From the NCBI GenBank assembly GCA_934667295.1, contig CAKULR010000011.1, positions 1 through 16,500 on the forward strand: a DNA stretch of 16,500 nt, read 5' to 3'. Both the position numbers and the translations under genes were made by a program. This stretch comes from an uncultured Kiritimatiellota bacterium (GTDB taxonomy: Bacteria > Verrucomicrobiota > Kiritimatiellia > RFP12 > UBA1067). How positions within the stretch are numbered: position 1 is the first letter of the stretch; the number at the start of each line of letters is the position of its first letter. The notes beneath the pieces were generated by a model, which had not been told where the DNA came from, searched no databases, and worked only from the letters and a program-made list of their open reading frames with translations. Shown here piece by piece: positions 7,184-13,434 of this stretch.

Positions 7184-8507
7184 GACGACGGCCGAGCTCG
7201 CCGGACGGTGCGCGGCGCATGCCCCCGTCCTGGAAAGCGGACGTTTCCCCGTCGGAACGCTCTTCGGCGACTGGCGGCTGACGGCGTTCATCGGGCGTGG
7301 CGGCAACGGCGAGGTGTACTGCGCCGAACACGTTCTGCTCGGCACGCCCGCCGCCGTGAAGGTCCTCGTGCGTTCGGATGAACGGACCCGTGTACGGTTT
7401 GCGCGCGAGGCTCGGCTCCTGGCGCTGTTGAAGTCGTCGGCGTTCCCGCGCTTTCTGGCCTACGGCGAGGCGGAGGGCGTTCCCTATCTGGCAATGGAAC
7501 TGCTGGAGCCGGGTGACGTGCCGACGGGCGACCGTGCGGTTGCCCATTTCCTGCTCGCGGTGTGCGCGGGCGTGGCGGAACTCCATGCGCACGGGCTTGT
7601 CCACCGTGACATCAAGCCCGGCAACATCCTCTGGCGGCGCGAGACGGACGCGGCGCAGGGGGACGGCCACGCCGAGCCGGTCCTGGCGGACCTGGGGCTT
7701 GTCAAGAACCTCACGAAGGAGGAGGTTGCCGCTGCCGACTCCCTGACGGTTGTCGAGGGGCGTCGTGCGGGCGTGGGGACGCCCGGCTACGGCGCGCCGG
7801 AACAGATGGAACGCGGCGAGGTGACGGTGGCGTCGGACATCCATGCGCTCGGCGTCCTCGCGGACCGTTGCTTTGGCGGTCGCCCGCCACGTGTGTGGAA
7901 GCGGATTGTCCAGCGCGCAACGTCTTCCATCCCCCGGCTGCGCTATCCGACGGTCGCCGCCTTCGCCCGTGCGATCCGCCACCGCCACATGGGGCGGAAC
8001 GTGGGCCTGGGAATCGTCGCGACGGCGTTCGGTGTGGTAATCGCGACCGTTGGAGCGGTCTTCTTGTCGTCGACCGTGAAATCGGTGGAGGCCGTTACGT
8101 TCTCCTCCGCCTACGCCACGTGGAGGGAGATTGCCACGTCCGTCGTGTCCAATGGCGTCATCTACACGACGGTCAATCTGCAGTCGAATCGACATGAAAT
8201 CGTCGACTTGATCGAATTGAAGGGGCCCCAGATTCTGTCGGTTCAGGGGCCGGGGCTGTTCTTTGCGCCGATTTCCGGATCGTCGAATGTGACGATTCGG
8301 CTGAAGGGATGCAGATTCTTCAATAGAACACGGGTACCCTATCCGCAGAACGCGATGGGTTACGTCTTGGAGGGTGAGGACTGTTTTCTGGGATTCCCTT
8401 TGGGTGAATATCCAACCAACCGTGTTCTGGGAGCGAAGCGCATGTCGCCTTATATTTCGTTTAGCGAACCCGCCCAGAGCACCTCCACCACATACTATTC
8501 GAGGTAA
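7176..8507 (+). CDS. Transmembrane Ser/Thr protein kinase (Hanks type) with low-GC ectodomain
   Basis: 443 residues from ATG 7176, which overlaps the sigma-factor stop by 8 bases; CTGGAG lies about 10 bases upstream. A TTG at 7170 would add only two residues. The kinase domain (about 31-270) has all core motifs: glycine loop GRGGNGEVY (40-48), VAIK-type lysine K62, E78, HRDIKPGN (143-150), DLG in place of DFG (172-174), GAPEQ (206-210) and D221. The C-lobe after D221 is shorter than usual. A transmembrane helix follows (about 276-298), then about 145 residues predicted outside the membrane with no family I recognise. GC content falls clearly from about codon 290 onward, so the ectodomain may have a different origin from the kinase. 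The likely role is sensing an envelope signal and phosphorylating cytosolic targets, perhaps the neighbouring sigma factor, with the PP2C phosphatase opposing it. That circuit is inferred from adjacency. Confidence 0.92.
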   Translation: MPETTAELAGRCAAHAPVLESGRFPVGTLFGDWRLTAFIGRGGNGEVYCAEHVLLGTPAAVKVLVRSDERTRVRFAREARLLALLKSSAFPRFLAYGEAEGVPYLAMELLEPGDVPTGDRAVAHFLLAVCAGVAELHAHGLVHRDIKPGNILWRRETDAAQGDGHAEPVLADLGLVKNLTKEEVAAADSLTVVEGRRAGVGTPGYGAPEQMERGEVTVASDIHALGVLADRCFGGRPPRVWKRIVQRATSSIPRLRYPTVAAFARAIRHRHMGRNVGLGIVATAFGVVIATVGAVFLSSTVKSVEAVTFSSAYATWREIATSVVSNGVIYTTVNLQSNRHEIVDLIELKGPQILSVQGPGLFFAPISGSSNVTIRLKGCRFFNRTRVPYPQNAMGYVLEGEDCFLGFPLGEYPTNRVLGAKRMSPYISFSEPAQSTSTTYYSR

Positions 8508-8558
8508 GTACAAGCCCTTTGCTCGTGCCTCATTCGAGTGAGGGTTGTTTTGCGCAGC

Positions 8559-8585
8559 TACGGGAGGGACGCGCTTGTCGCGTCC
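8559..8585. repeat. Short hairpin sharing a 15-mer with 13350-13364
   Basis: TACGGGAGGGAYGCG occurs at 8559-8573 and again at 13350-13364 with one base changed. In this copy it runs into a perfect 7-bp hairpin (GGACGCG 8567-8573, loop CTTGT, CGCGTCC 8579-8585). The second copy forms only a weaker, wobble-rich stem. Both lie shortly after the 3' end of a gene (the kinase and the lipoprotein), so a degenerate post-gene element is possible. There is no T-run here to make it an intrinsic terminator. Confidence 0.5.
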
Positions 8586-8662
8586 GTTCACGCTGAATCG
8601 GCGGTAGCATGGCGCGAAGCAAAAGCCGTAGCGGGTACGGAGGCCGAACGGCCTACGACCGC

Positions 8663-8730
8663 CATGGAAACACGCAGATATTTCAATGTCTTCCGTGTGC
8701 TGCGAGATGCGCCGCAGAAAACGAGTTTCC
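8663..8730. repeat. Degraded copy of the CACAGAA/CACGGAA repeat family
   Basis: The stretch TCTTCCGTGTGCTGCGAGAT followed by GCGCCGCAGAAAACGAG is closely matched at about 14567-14600 in the second repeat region (TCTTCTGTGTGCCGCGAGAT and then ACGCCGCAGAAAACGAAG). The left side (GCCATGGAAACACGCAGA) is a decayed version of the CCACAGAACACACAGAA arm seen at 9523 and 14475. It belongs to the same family but its palindrome is no longer intact. Confidence 0.55.
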
Positions 8731-8831
8731 ATCGTTGTGTGTAGTAATTCTGTAAGTCCTGTCAAAAAATGCCCTGCTTCTCCCGGAAACATGCAAGCGA
8801 CACGAATGACCGAACTGGGCTCCGAACGCGA

Positions 8832-8933
8832 TGTACCCGCGCCGCCCTCGGCGCGTGGCGTTGTGGGGTACATGTACATAAAACAGGGAGGGAACGTTCA
8901 CCACGGAAAACACGGAAACGCCCTTCGGGCGAC
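8832..8933 (-). repeat. 102-bp dispersed repeat, inverted partner of 15424-15525
   Basis: Two blocks match the reverse complement of 15424-15525 exactly: 27 bases (8832-8858) and 37 bases (8897-8933). The 38-base spacer between them has the same length in both copies. The 27-base block holds a GC-rich hairpin (GCGCCGCCCTCGGCGC), and the 37-base block holds a second one (CGCCCTTCGGGCG). Weaker similarity continues on both sides, for example towards a cacgaatga/tcattcgtg match near 8801, so the full element is longer than 102 bases. Identical spacing rules out chance. Confidence 0.9.
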
Positions 8934-9197
8934 ATAGAAGGGGACCGTGGAAAAACACGCTACGCGCGCTCCGGCCACGTTGTCGTTACCTGGATATAAT
9001 CCCGCACGCTTTAATTCATCTGTGAGCTTGTTATGATTCTTTTATCATGGTAACAATGTAGCAGCCCGCCGTCTTCCAAAAAGGTAATGTGATGGAAAAG
9101 AATGTTTTTCGGCCATGGCTCCGTTCGTCCAAGGAGAGTAACCTATCAACCTACGGCGGATGGTTGTGGTTGTCTACCGACAAGGGGATTGTTTTCA

Positions 9198-9334
9198 CTT
9201 AACGCGGAGGGAACGGAGAATCGGAGACGCGGAGTTTCCCCATCGGGGTACTATCAGGAATCCCGTTCACCTTGTCAGTTCTGCTGAAAATTCGTATCTC
9301 TGCGCCTCCCGCTCTCCGTTTCCTCCGCGTTAAG
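9198..9334. repeat. 137-bp imperfect palindrome (TTAACGCGGAGG family)
   Basis: CTTAACGCGGAGGGAACGGA at the left end is mirrored by TCCGTTTCCTCCGCGTTAAG at the right end. Inner parts also pair (CGGAGACGCGGAG with CTCTGCGCCTCCCG) with a few mismatches. The centre (about 9236-9290) is unpaired. It is one long hairpin-forming unit with no coding content, of a different family from its neighbours, although its architecture is the same. It directly abuts the CACAGAT-family element at 9356. Confidence 0.85.
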
Positions 9335-9355
9335 AACGGCCTACAACCGCCACAA

Positions 9356-9510
9356 CCACAGATGTCACAGATACGGGCTTCGCCCGACACGGATCTACAC
9401 AGATGAAGAGAACTGTATCCGTGTACATCTGTGTCCCGCGAAGCGAGGATCTGTGCCATCAGTGGTTCTGGCTCTCTGGGGGAAGTAGATTGACCACGGA
9501 ACACACAGAA
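9356..9510 (+). repeat. 155-bp palindromic repeat, copy 1 (CACAGAT family)
   Basis: Almost identical to 14702-14855 in the same orientation (five substitutions and one single-base gap by my alignment). The first 110 bases (9356-9465) are an imperfect palindrome. The left arm CCACAGATGTCACAGAT plus a small GGGCTTCGCCC stem is mirrored by the right arm ending CCATCAGTGG. The repeat continues through CTCTGGGGG into the start of the adjoining CACGGAACACACAGAA element, so the two families travel together as a compound unit. Confidence 0.93.
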
Positions 9511-9609
9511 CGGTCTACGACCGCCACAGAACACACAGAAATGTGTAGTAGCCCCGTGGGTTTCTGTGTCGTCCGTGTGCCGCGAAGCGGCTTTAGTGTG
9601 TGCAGTGGT
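9493..9609. repeat. Imperfect palindrome, CACAGAACACACAGAA family
   Basis: It starts ACCACGGAACACACAGAA, overlaps the tail of copy 1 of the 155-bp repeat, and ends GTGTGTGCAGTGGT. The two arms of about 49 bases are complementary with scattered mismatches, and each carries a small internal stem (CGGTCTACGACCG on the left, CCGCGAAGCGG on the right). The right boundary and following bases (CAGTGGTGAGAAAACGA) are repeated exactly at the end of the element at 14475-14675, which marks the element edge. Confidence 0.8.
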
Positions 9610-9667
9610 GAGAAAACGACGTGTACCTCCCGTCTATACGACGGCCTCGCCGATTCCCGTTCTGCAC

Positions 9668-9735
9668 CTTGGCAAAGACCGATTGTGGCGTAGCCCGGTA
9701 TTCCGGGCGTCGTAGCCACATCGGTCTTTGCCAAG
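9668..9735. repeat. 68-bp near-perfect hairpin with inner stem
   Basis: The outer arms of 21-22 bases (CTTGGCAAAGACCGATTGTG and onward against ...GGTCTTTGCCAAG) are perfectly complementary apart from one extra T on the left. An inner perfect stem GCCCGG-TATT-CCGGGC sits on top. No T-run follows on either strand, so it is not a plain intrinsic terminator. It could be a mobile miniature element, a protein-binding cruciform or an RNA structure. The well-conserved arms suggest it is recent or under selection. Confidence 0.85.
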
Positions 9736-9736
9736 T

Positions 9737-9750
9737 CTGCGCATGCGCAG
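9737..9750. repeat. 14-bp perfect palindrome CTGCGCATGCGCAG
   Basis: A perfect dyad one base after the 68-bp hairpin. It could be a dimeric protein binding site or the end of the preceding element. No gene start is nearby, so I assign no function. Confidence 0.4.
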
Positions 9751-9988
9751 CATCTGCGTTCCATAGACGGACGTGACCAGCGCGTCTCCCATGGGGACGG
9801 TCAGGCCGCCCGCTCGGCAGCTTCCTTCGTGATTTCAAAAATCCGAAGATTCCCGCGTGACATGTCGTGGCGTCGTGACAGTATGGTGTAGAGGATAGGT
9901 CAACCCTTTCCACGGAAGAAGAAACGGAGGCTTGAACGGTCTTGCGCGTGCGTGTTCCCGGATTTCCCGCCCACAGGGGCCGGAAATA

Positions 9989-9997
9989 TGGTACACT
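9989..9997 (+). promoter_or_regulatory. Extended -10 promoter (TGGTACACT) ahead of the candidate RNA
   Basis: TACACT at 9992-9997 with TG one base upstream gives TGGTACACT, close to the TGGTATAAT before the ferredoxin gene. No convincing -35 lies 16-18 bases upstream. The expected start of transcription is about 10003-10005. It is the only promoter-like signal I see ahead of the structured segment and the gene at 10227. Confidence 0.5.
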
Positions 9998-10003
9998 ACG
10001 CGC

Positions 10004-10200
10004 CAGACAATTTAAGACTTTGTGTTCAACACATCGTTCGGCTCTGGTGAAATGTAGGAAGTTTCAACCGATAAGAGTACCGACGGCGTGGAGAATGCGT
10101 CCATCCTGGGCGCTTCTTCTTCCGTGGCTCTTATCGGGCATCCTACAGCCTCACCAGAAACACGGCAGCGGAAGTCGCCCTCTTCTTTTGCCGTGAACGC
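10004..10200 (+). ncRNA. Candidate structured RNA (long rod with internal loops), or long 5' leader
   Basis: Bases 10043-10158 fold into one long rod. TCTGGTGA (10043-10050) pairs with TCACCAGA (10151-10158), TGTAGGA (10053-10059) with TCCTACA (10141-10147), and CCGATAAGAG (10068-10077) with CTCTTATCGG (10128-10137). An inner ACGG (10083)/CCGT (10122) pair is followed by an apical hairpin 10091-10118 with one bulge and a 5-base loop. The stems total about 40 pairs. The loop between the second and third stems is lopsided (8 bases against 3). A 5' mini-hairpin (TGTGT-TCA-ACACA, 10021-10033) and a 3' stem (CACGGCA 10161, TGCCGTG 10189) flank the rod. A promoter lies at 9989. The rod with an asymmetric bubble resembles 6S RNA in outline, but I recognise no diagnostic sequence, and it may instead be the leader of the gene at 10227. 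Ends are estimates. Confidence 0.5.
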
Positions 10201-10226
10201 AACAGGGGCGAAAGAGGAAGACGAAA

Positions 10227-10940
10227 ATGGCTAAGGATGAGAAGAAGGATGACGAGGGTTCTGTTTTTGCTGGCTGTGTTACGATAATAATCGTTGTCGC
10301 TGCTGTTGGATGGTTTTTCTTTCACGATAAGCTTTCCGATTTATTGAATGAAGAAGATGATGATGACCATGTGGTTGCTTCCGCAGTTGTGACGCCCTCG
10401 TCTTTCTGCGGGGTCGAGTTCGGCGAGAACATTGAAACACGCTTTCGGGACGCCAAGCTTGTAGACCGCAGCGACGACCGTAAACTGAATCACGGCATGT
10501 CGTACATGGAAGCGACCGTCACGCTTGGAACCCCGTTTCGGAATTTCAGGAAGGGGTGGGTGTATGCGGCCATGACGTCGAAGAAGGTCTATCAAGTCGG
10601 GTTCTCCTACGAATTCCCACGGGGCGTCAGCACGTCTGTCGACGAGGCCGAGTGCGAAGGGGTTATCCGGGCGCTCAAAACGAAATACGGCGTAAACCCC
10701 TCCGTAGACGAAGGCTTTGGCGGCGACAAGGACTACCAGTTTCGGCTTGGCGATGTCGTGATTACCCTGCACCAGGTCAAGGAAGGCGTCTTTGACAGGG
10801 GCAAGCTTGTCCTCGTTGCCGAAAACGTCAAGCTCCAGCGCGAGGCCGAACGCGAGAGCAAGAAGTATTACGAACAGCGTTCGAGAAAGGACTTGGAGAA
10901 CATGAAGTCCTTTGAAGGCGATGGCGTCGACGCCTTGTGA
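10227..10940 (+). CDS. Single-pass membrane protein of unknown function
   Basis: 237 residues from ATG 10227 with AGAGGA about 9 bases upstream. A short, highly charged N-terminus (MAKDEKKDDEG) precedes one transmembrane helix (about residues 13-32, VFAGCVTIIIVVAAVGWFFF). An acidic stretch (NEEDDDDH, 41-48) and a soluble domain of about 150 residues follow, starting SSFCGVEFGENIETRF. That opening resembles small bacterial domains that begin with a 'GVxFGx' turn, but I cannot name a family. The C-terminus (about 195-225) is charged and helical. It is 48 bases upstream of the FGE-domain lipoprotein, with which it is probably co-transcribed. GC content is distinctly lower than in the genes before 8000, as in its downstream neighbour. 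The soluble domain may be periplasmic, but orientation is not certain. Confidence 0.85.
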   Translation: MAKDEKKDDEGSVFAGCVTIIIVVAAVGWFFFHDKLSDLLNEEDDDDHVVASAVVTPSSFCGVEFGENIETRFRDAKLVDRSDDRKLNHGMSYMEATVTLGTPFRNFRKGWVYAAMTSKKVYQVGFSYEFPRGVSTSVDEAECEGVIRALKTKYGVNPSVDEGFGGDKDYQFRLGDVVITLHQVKEGVFDRGKLVLVAENVKLQREAERESKKYYEQRSRKDLENMKSFEGDGVDAL

Positions 10941-10988
10941 TGGACGGGACAAGTAAGGACGTAATAGAAAAGAAAGGAATCTGGAAAA

Positions 10989-13250
10989 ATGAAACGAAAG
11001 ATGGTTTACGGCGTAGCCCTGGGGCTTCTGCTTTGCGGCTGCATCAGTGCTGAGCGCCAGGCGGAGTTCTCGGCTTGGCGTGCGAGCGAAGATGGCGTGG
11101 CGACGGCCACTCTTGAGGAATTCGAGACCCGGTACAAGAATGGCTGGCGCGAAAGGGCTTCGGAAAAGACTAAGGTTCGGCTGGCGCGCGAGGCGAAGGA
11201 AAGGGAAGAGGCGGCACGACGGTCCGAATATGAGGAATGGCTGAAGAGTGACGACGGAAACGCCGCAGTTGACATGGCTGGGTTCGAGAAGTCGCACAGA
11301 AACGGTTGGCGTGATCGTGCCGAGCAGAAGAAGAAAGTACGTCTCGCGAAGGAGGCGAAGGAACGCGCGGAACGCGAGGCCCGTGAGGCAAAGGAGCGAG
11401 AAATTGCACGCCAGAAAGCGGAGCAGGAAGCGCTCAAGCGCCGTCGATATGCGTTCGTAGAGATGCTTGCCACGAACGAACTCGCGAAGATTCGGGAAAC
11501 CTATTCGAAAGGTAAGAAGTATGGGAATCCCTATCGATATGATGTAGAATCTCCATCTGAAAAAATCCGAGAGGATTGGCTGGGTACCTGGACGGCACCC
11601 CGCTTAAGCCTGACGAAGGATGGTTGGAGAATCTTGGAGAAAATACAAATCGCAAAGAAAGATCGTTCAAAACGTGACGACTGGGAACTTCCTGTAGCTT
11701 TTCGATTTGACAGTGTTTACACTGGCAGTGGGAAACTTCCGGCAGTCTTTCGCTTAAGTCTAACGGAAGAAGATCGTTTGGCCGGGGAGGCATTGCTTTC
11801 GGAATTCGGAACCAAGTATCTGCCCCTCGCGTTTGCAAACTACAAGAAGATAAAGAATTTTGCCAGTGAACTGCAACAGGTCTTCAATGAGAACTTCCCC
11901 GAGCCGTGGGTAATCACGAAGGCGAATTCGAAATGGAGTTCCTTCAATAAAAACCTTGAGAAATTTACCCGGGTCCGGACGGATTACTTTGTCTTCCATG
12001 ACGAACTTTGCCACTATTGGCTGGCATGGAGACTGGGAGTCCTGTCGGCTGATGATCTCGCGAAACTTGACGCCAAGTACCTGGGTGTGCGCCTTCTTCC
12101 GGAAAATGTCGAATGGGCAGGACAGACACGCCTGGCGTTTTGCGAGATCGAGGCGAAATTGGCCGAGTTTGCGGTAAAGTATGCGCCGGAATCGTATGCG
12201 GCTTACCAGAAACTGGAGCGCGAATACAACGAAGTGGACAAGCTGTTGAAGGACGTCGTGAAACAGATCGGCCAGTTGGACTATGTCCGTTTTGATCGGA
12301 CACTTGCTGCGGCCGTGGACAAACGAAAGGACATCGCGCGGGAGTCGATTATGCTCCTTCGGGCCTTTGAGGCATGGAACGTGGACCTTCGCACGATGGA
12401 GAAGTCCGCAGAGGATGTCGCCAAGTTAGACCGTAACATGGCCCTGTCGCTTAAGCCTTTCGTCGCATCATTACCGAATTACATCAGGGAACGGGCCTTG
12501 GGGCCGATCATCGCCCGGTCGGAGATGGTTTCGATTCCGAATGGAGTAATCGTGAAAAAAGAGCGTGTCCAGAAACAACGGGGACACTTCAATCGAAAAG
12601 GTAAATGGGTGAAGGAGTTGGTTTTTGATTGGGTGGACGAAATTGTCACCAATAAGATTGAAAATCTGAAAGTACAGCGTACGGAAGTGACCCAGATTCA
12701 GTGGATGTCGGTCATGGGAAACAACCCCTCCCTTAAATCGAGCAAGGGAACGGATTTCCCCGTTCAAAAAGTCTCCTGGAATGATTGCCAAGAGTTCATC
12801 AAGAGACTCAACGCCATGAATGGAACACACTACCGCCTTCCTACGGAGAGGGAGTGGGAATATGCCTGTCTGGCAGGGGGTACAGGAGTCTGGGGAAAAC
12901 GCAGAAATGGAGAAGAAGGACCACTTGAAGCAATGGGGTGGTCCGCAAAGGATGTTAAAGAAGGTACTCGGAAACGCAGTTTCCCAGTGGCTCTGAAGTT
13001 GCCCAATGCCTGGGGACTCTTTGATATGCACGGTAACGTGGAAGAATTGTGCGATGATGGGAAGGCAGATTCTGATGGTAAGACACGTAAGATATGTTTT
13101 CGTGGTGGCACATGCGTTGTTAAGCCAGACGACTGGCAATCTCGAAAGAATTACGAAGAGGAATGTTCTGCTACTGCTGCAAGGGGCTGGGATTCCCTTA
13201 ATTCCTCAGTCGAAAGTGTCGGATTCCGTCTCGTAACCTCTCAGGATTGA
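10989..13250 (+). CDS. Lipoprotein with duplicated coiled-coil N-terminus and C-terminal FGE/SUMF1-like domain
   Basis: 753 residues from ATG 10989, with AAAGGAA about 9 bases upstream. A lipoprotein signal ends in LCGC, so C18 is the likely lipid anchor. Residues 27-72 and 81-126 are a tandem duplication with a 54-residue offset (W..S(E/D)DG...FE....NGWR(E/D)RA.....VRLA(R/K)EAKER), running into a charged coiled coil to about 155. The middle (about 160-510) is helical and unassigned. The C-terminal part (about 513-750) is a formylglycine-generating-enzyme-type fold: MVSIPNG, TEVTQIQWMSVMGNNPS, FPVQKVSWNDCQEFIKRLN, YRLPTEREWEYACLAGG, AWGLFDMHGNVEELCDD, FRGGT and VGFRLV. The segment that carries the enzyme's paired copper-binding cysteines is not well preserved (EECSATAARGWDS), so a non-catalytic, binding role is likely. 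Many such proteins in this phylum group are surface modules. GC content is low for the window. Confidence 0.88.
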   Translation: MKRKMVYGVALGLLLCGCISAERQAEFSAWRASEDGVATATLEEFETRYKNGWRERASEKTKVRLAREAKEREEAARRSEYEEWLKSDDGNAAVDMAGFEKSHRNGWRDRAEQKKKVRLAKEAKERAEREAREAKEREIARQKAEQEALKRRRYAFVEMLATNELAKIRETYSKGKKYGNPYRYDVESPSEKIREDWLGTWTAPRLSLTKDGWRILEKIQIAKKDRSKRDDWELPVAFRFDSVYTGSGKLPAVFRLSLTEEDRLAGEALLSEFGTKYLPLAFANYKKIKNFASELQQVFNENFPEPWVITKANSKWSSFNKNLEKFTRVRTDYFVFHDELCHYWLAWRLGVLSADDLAKLDAKYLGVRLLPENVEWAGQTRLAFCEIEAKLAEFAVKYAPESYAAYQKLEREYNEVDKLLKDVVKQIGQLDYVRFDRTLAAAVDKRKDIARESIMLLRAFEAWNVDLRTMEKSAEDVAKLDRNMALSLKPFVASLPNYIRERALGPIIARSEMVSIPNGVIVKKERVQKQRGHFNRKGKWVKELVFDWVDEIVTNKIENLKVQRTEVTQIQWMSVMGNNPSLKSSKGTDFPVQKVSWNDCQEFIKRLNAMNGTHYRLPTEREWEYACLAGGTGVWGKRRNGEEGPLEAMGWSAKDVKEGTRKRSFPVALKLPNAWGLFDMHGNVEELCDDGKADSDGKTRKICFRGGTCVVKPDDWQSRKNYEEECSATAARGWDSLNSSVESVGFRLVTSQD

Positions 13251-13434
13251 TGGCTTGTCTTGTGAAACAATTTCAGAACCTTCGTGATTGCGGACGGGAC
13301 GGAGCCGATTCCTCCCGAAAAGGGCTGAATCTTTCTGGTTTTGAGAAGATACGGGAGGGATGCGTTCCGCCGCGTTTGGTTTTTGCAATTACCTCTTAAA
13401 AAACTAAAATTCATCTAGTAAAAAGGAGTAAACA
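13251..13434. other. Intergenic spacer with a weak stem and the next gene's promoter
   Basis: A loose inverted repeat (CCTCCCG 13311-13317, CGGGAGG 13352-13358) with a loop of about 34 bases follows the lipoprotein gene. The TACGGGAGGGATGCG at 13350 matches the element at 8559. TGGTTTTT at 13377-13384 could give weak termination, but the stem before it is wobble-rich. The last 50 bases are AT-rich and carry the promoter described next. Confidence 0.5.
13383..13410 (+). promoter_or_regulatory. Sigma-70-like promoter for the glycosylase-like gene
   Basis: TTGCAA (13383-13388), a 16-base spacer and TAAAAT (13405-13410) match the sigma-70 consensus at 4/6 and 5/6 positions. Transcription would start near 13417, giving a leader of about 18 bases that contains AAAAGGAG, a strong Shine-Dalgarno 7-8 bases before ATG 13435. 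The gene therefore looks independently expressed. Confidence 0.5.

Larger units (their letters stand above)
8508..9990. other. Gene-free repeat region I
   Basis: About 1.5 kb with no credible gene. Every open frame is short, begins without a ribosome binding site, and is formed by repeat sequence whose translation recurs wherever the repeat recurs. The DNA is a chain of palindromic elements, listed separately, mixed with unique stretches (about 8940-9195 and 9750-9985) in which I see no structure. A TATAAT at 8995-9000 has no spaced -35 and no downstream gene. Confidence 0.8.

Noticed and set aside
7086..8879. 597-codon open frame on the minus strand
   Set aside because: It is antisense to the kinase, runs into repeat sequence, and has no domains.
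8683..8958. 91-codon minus-strand frame
   Set aside because: Its product (ATRRGRRGYIAFG) recurs in the frame at 15246-15635 only because both are translations of the same non-coding repeat.
8995..9000. TATAAT as a promoter
   Set aside because: The nearest -35-like TTGTCG is only 9 bases away and no gene or structured RNA follows.
8508..10226. tRNA or rRNA gene in the long gene-free region
   Set aside because: I found no T-loop (GTTCRA) with a matching acceptor stem and no conserved rRNA segments.
10341..11297. 318-codon open frame on the minus strand
   Set aside because: It crosses two plus-strand genes that have ribosome binding sites, a transmembrane helix and a lipobox; the antisense product has no such features.
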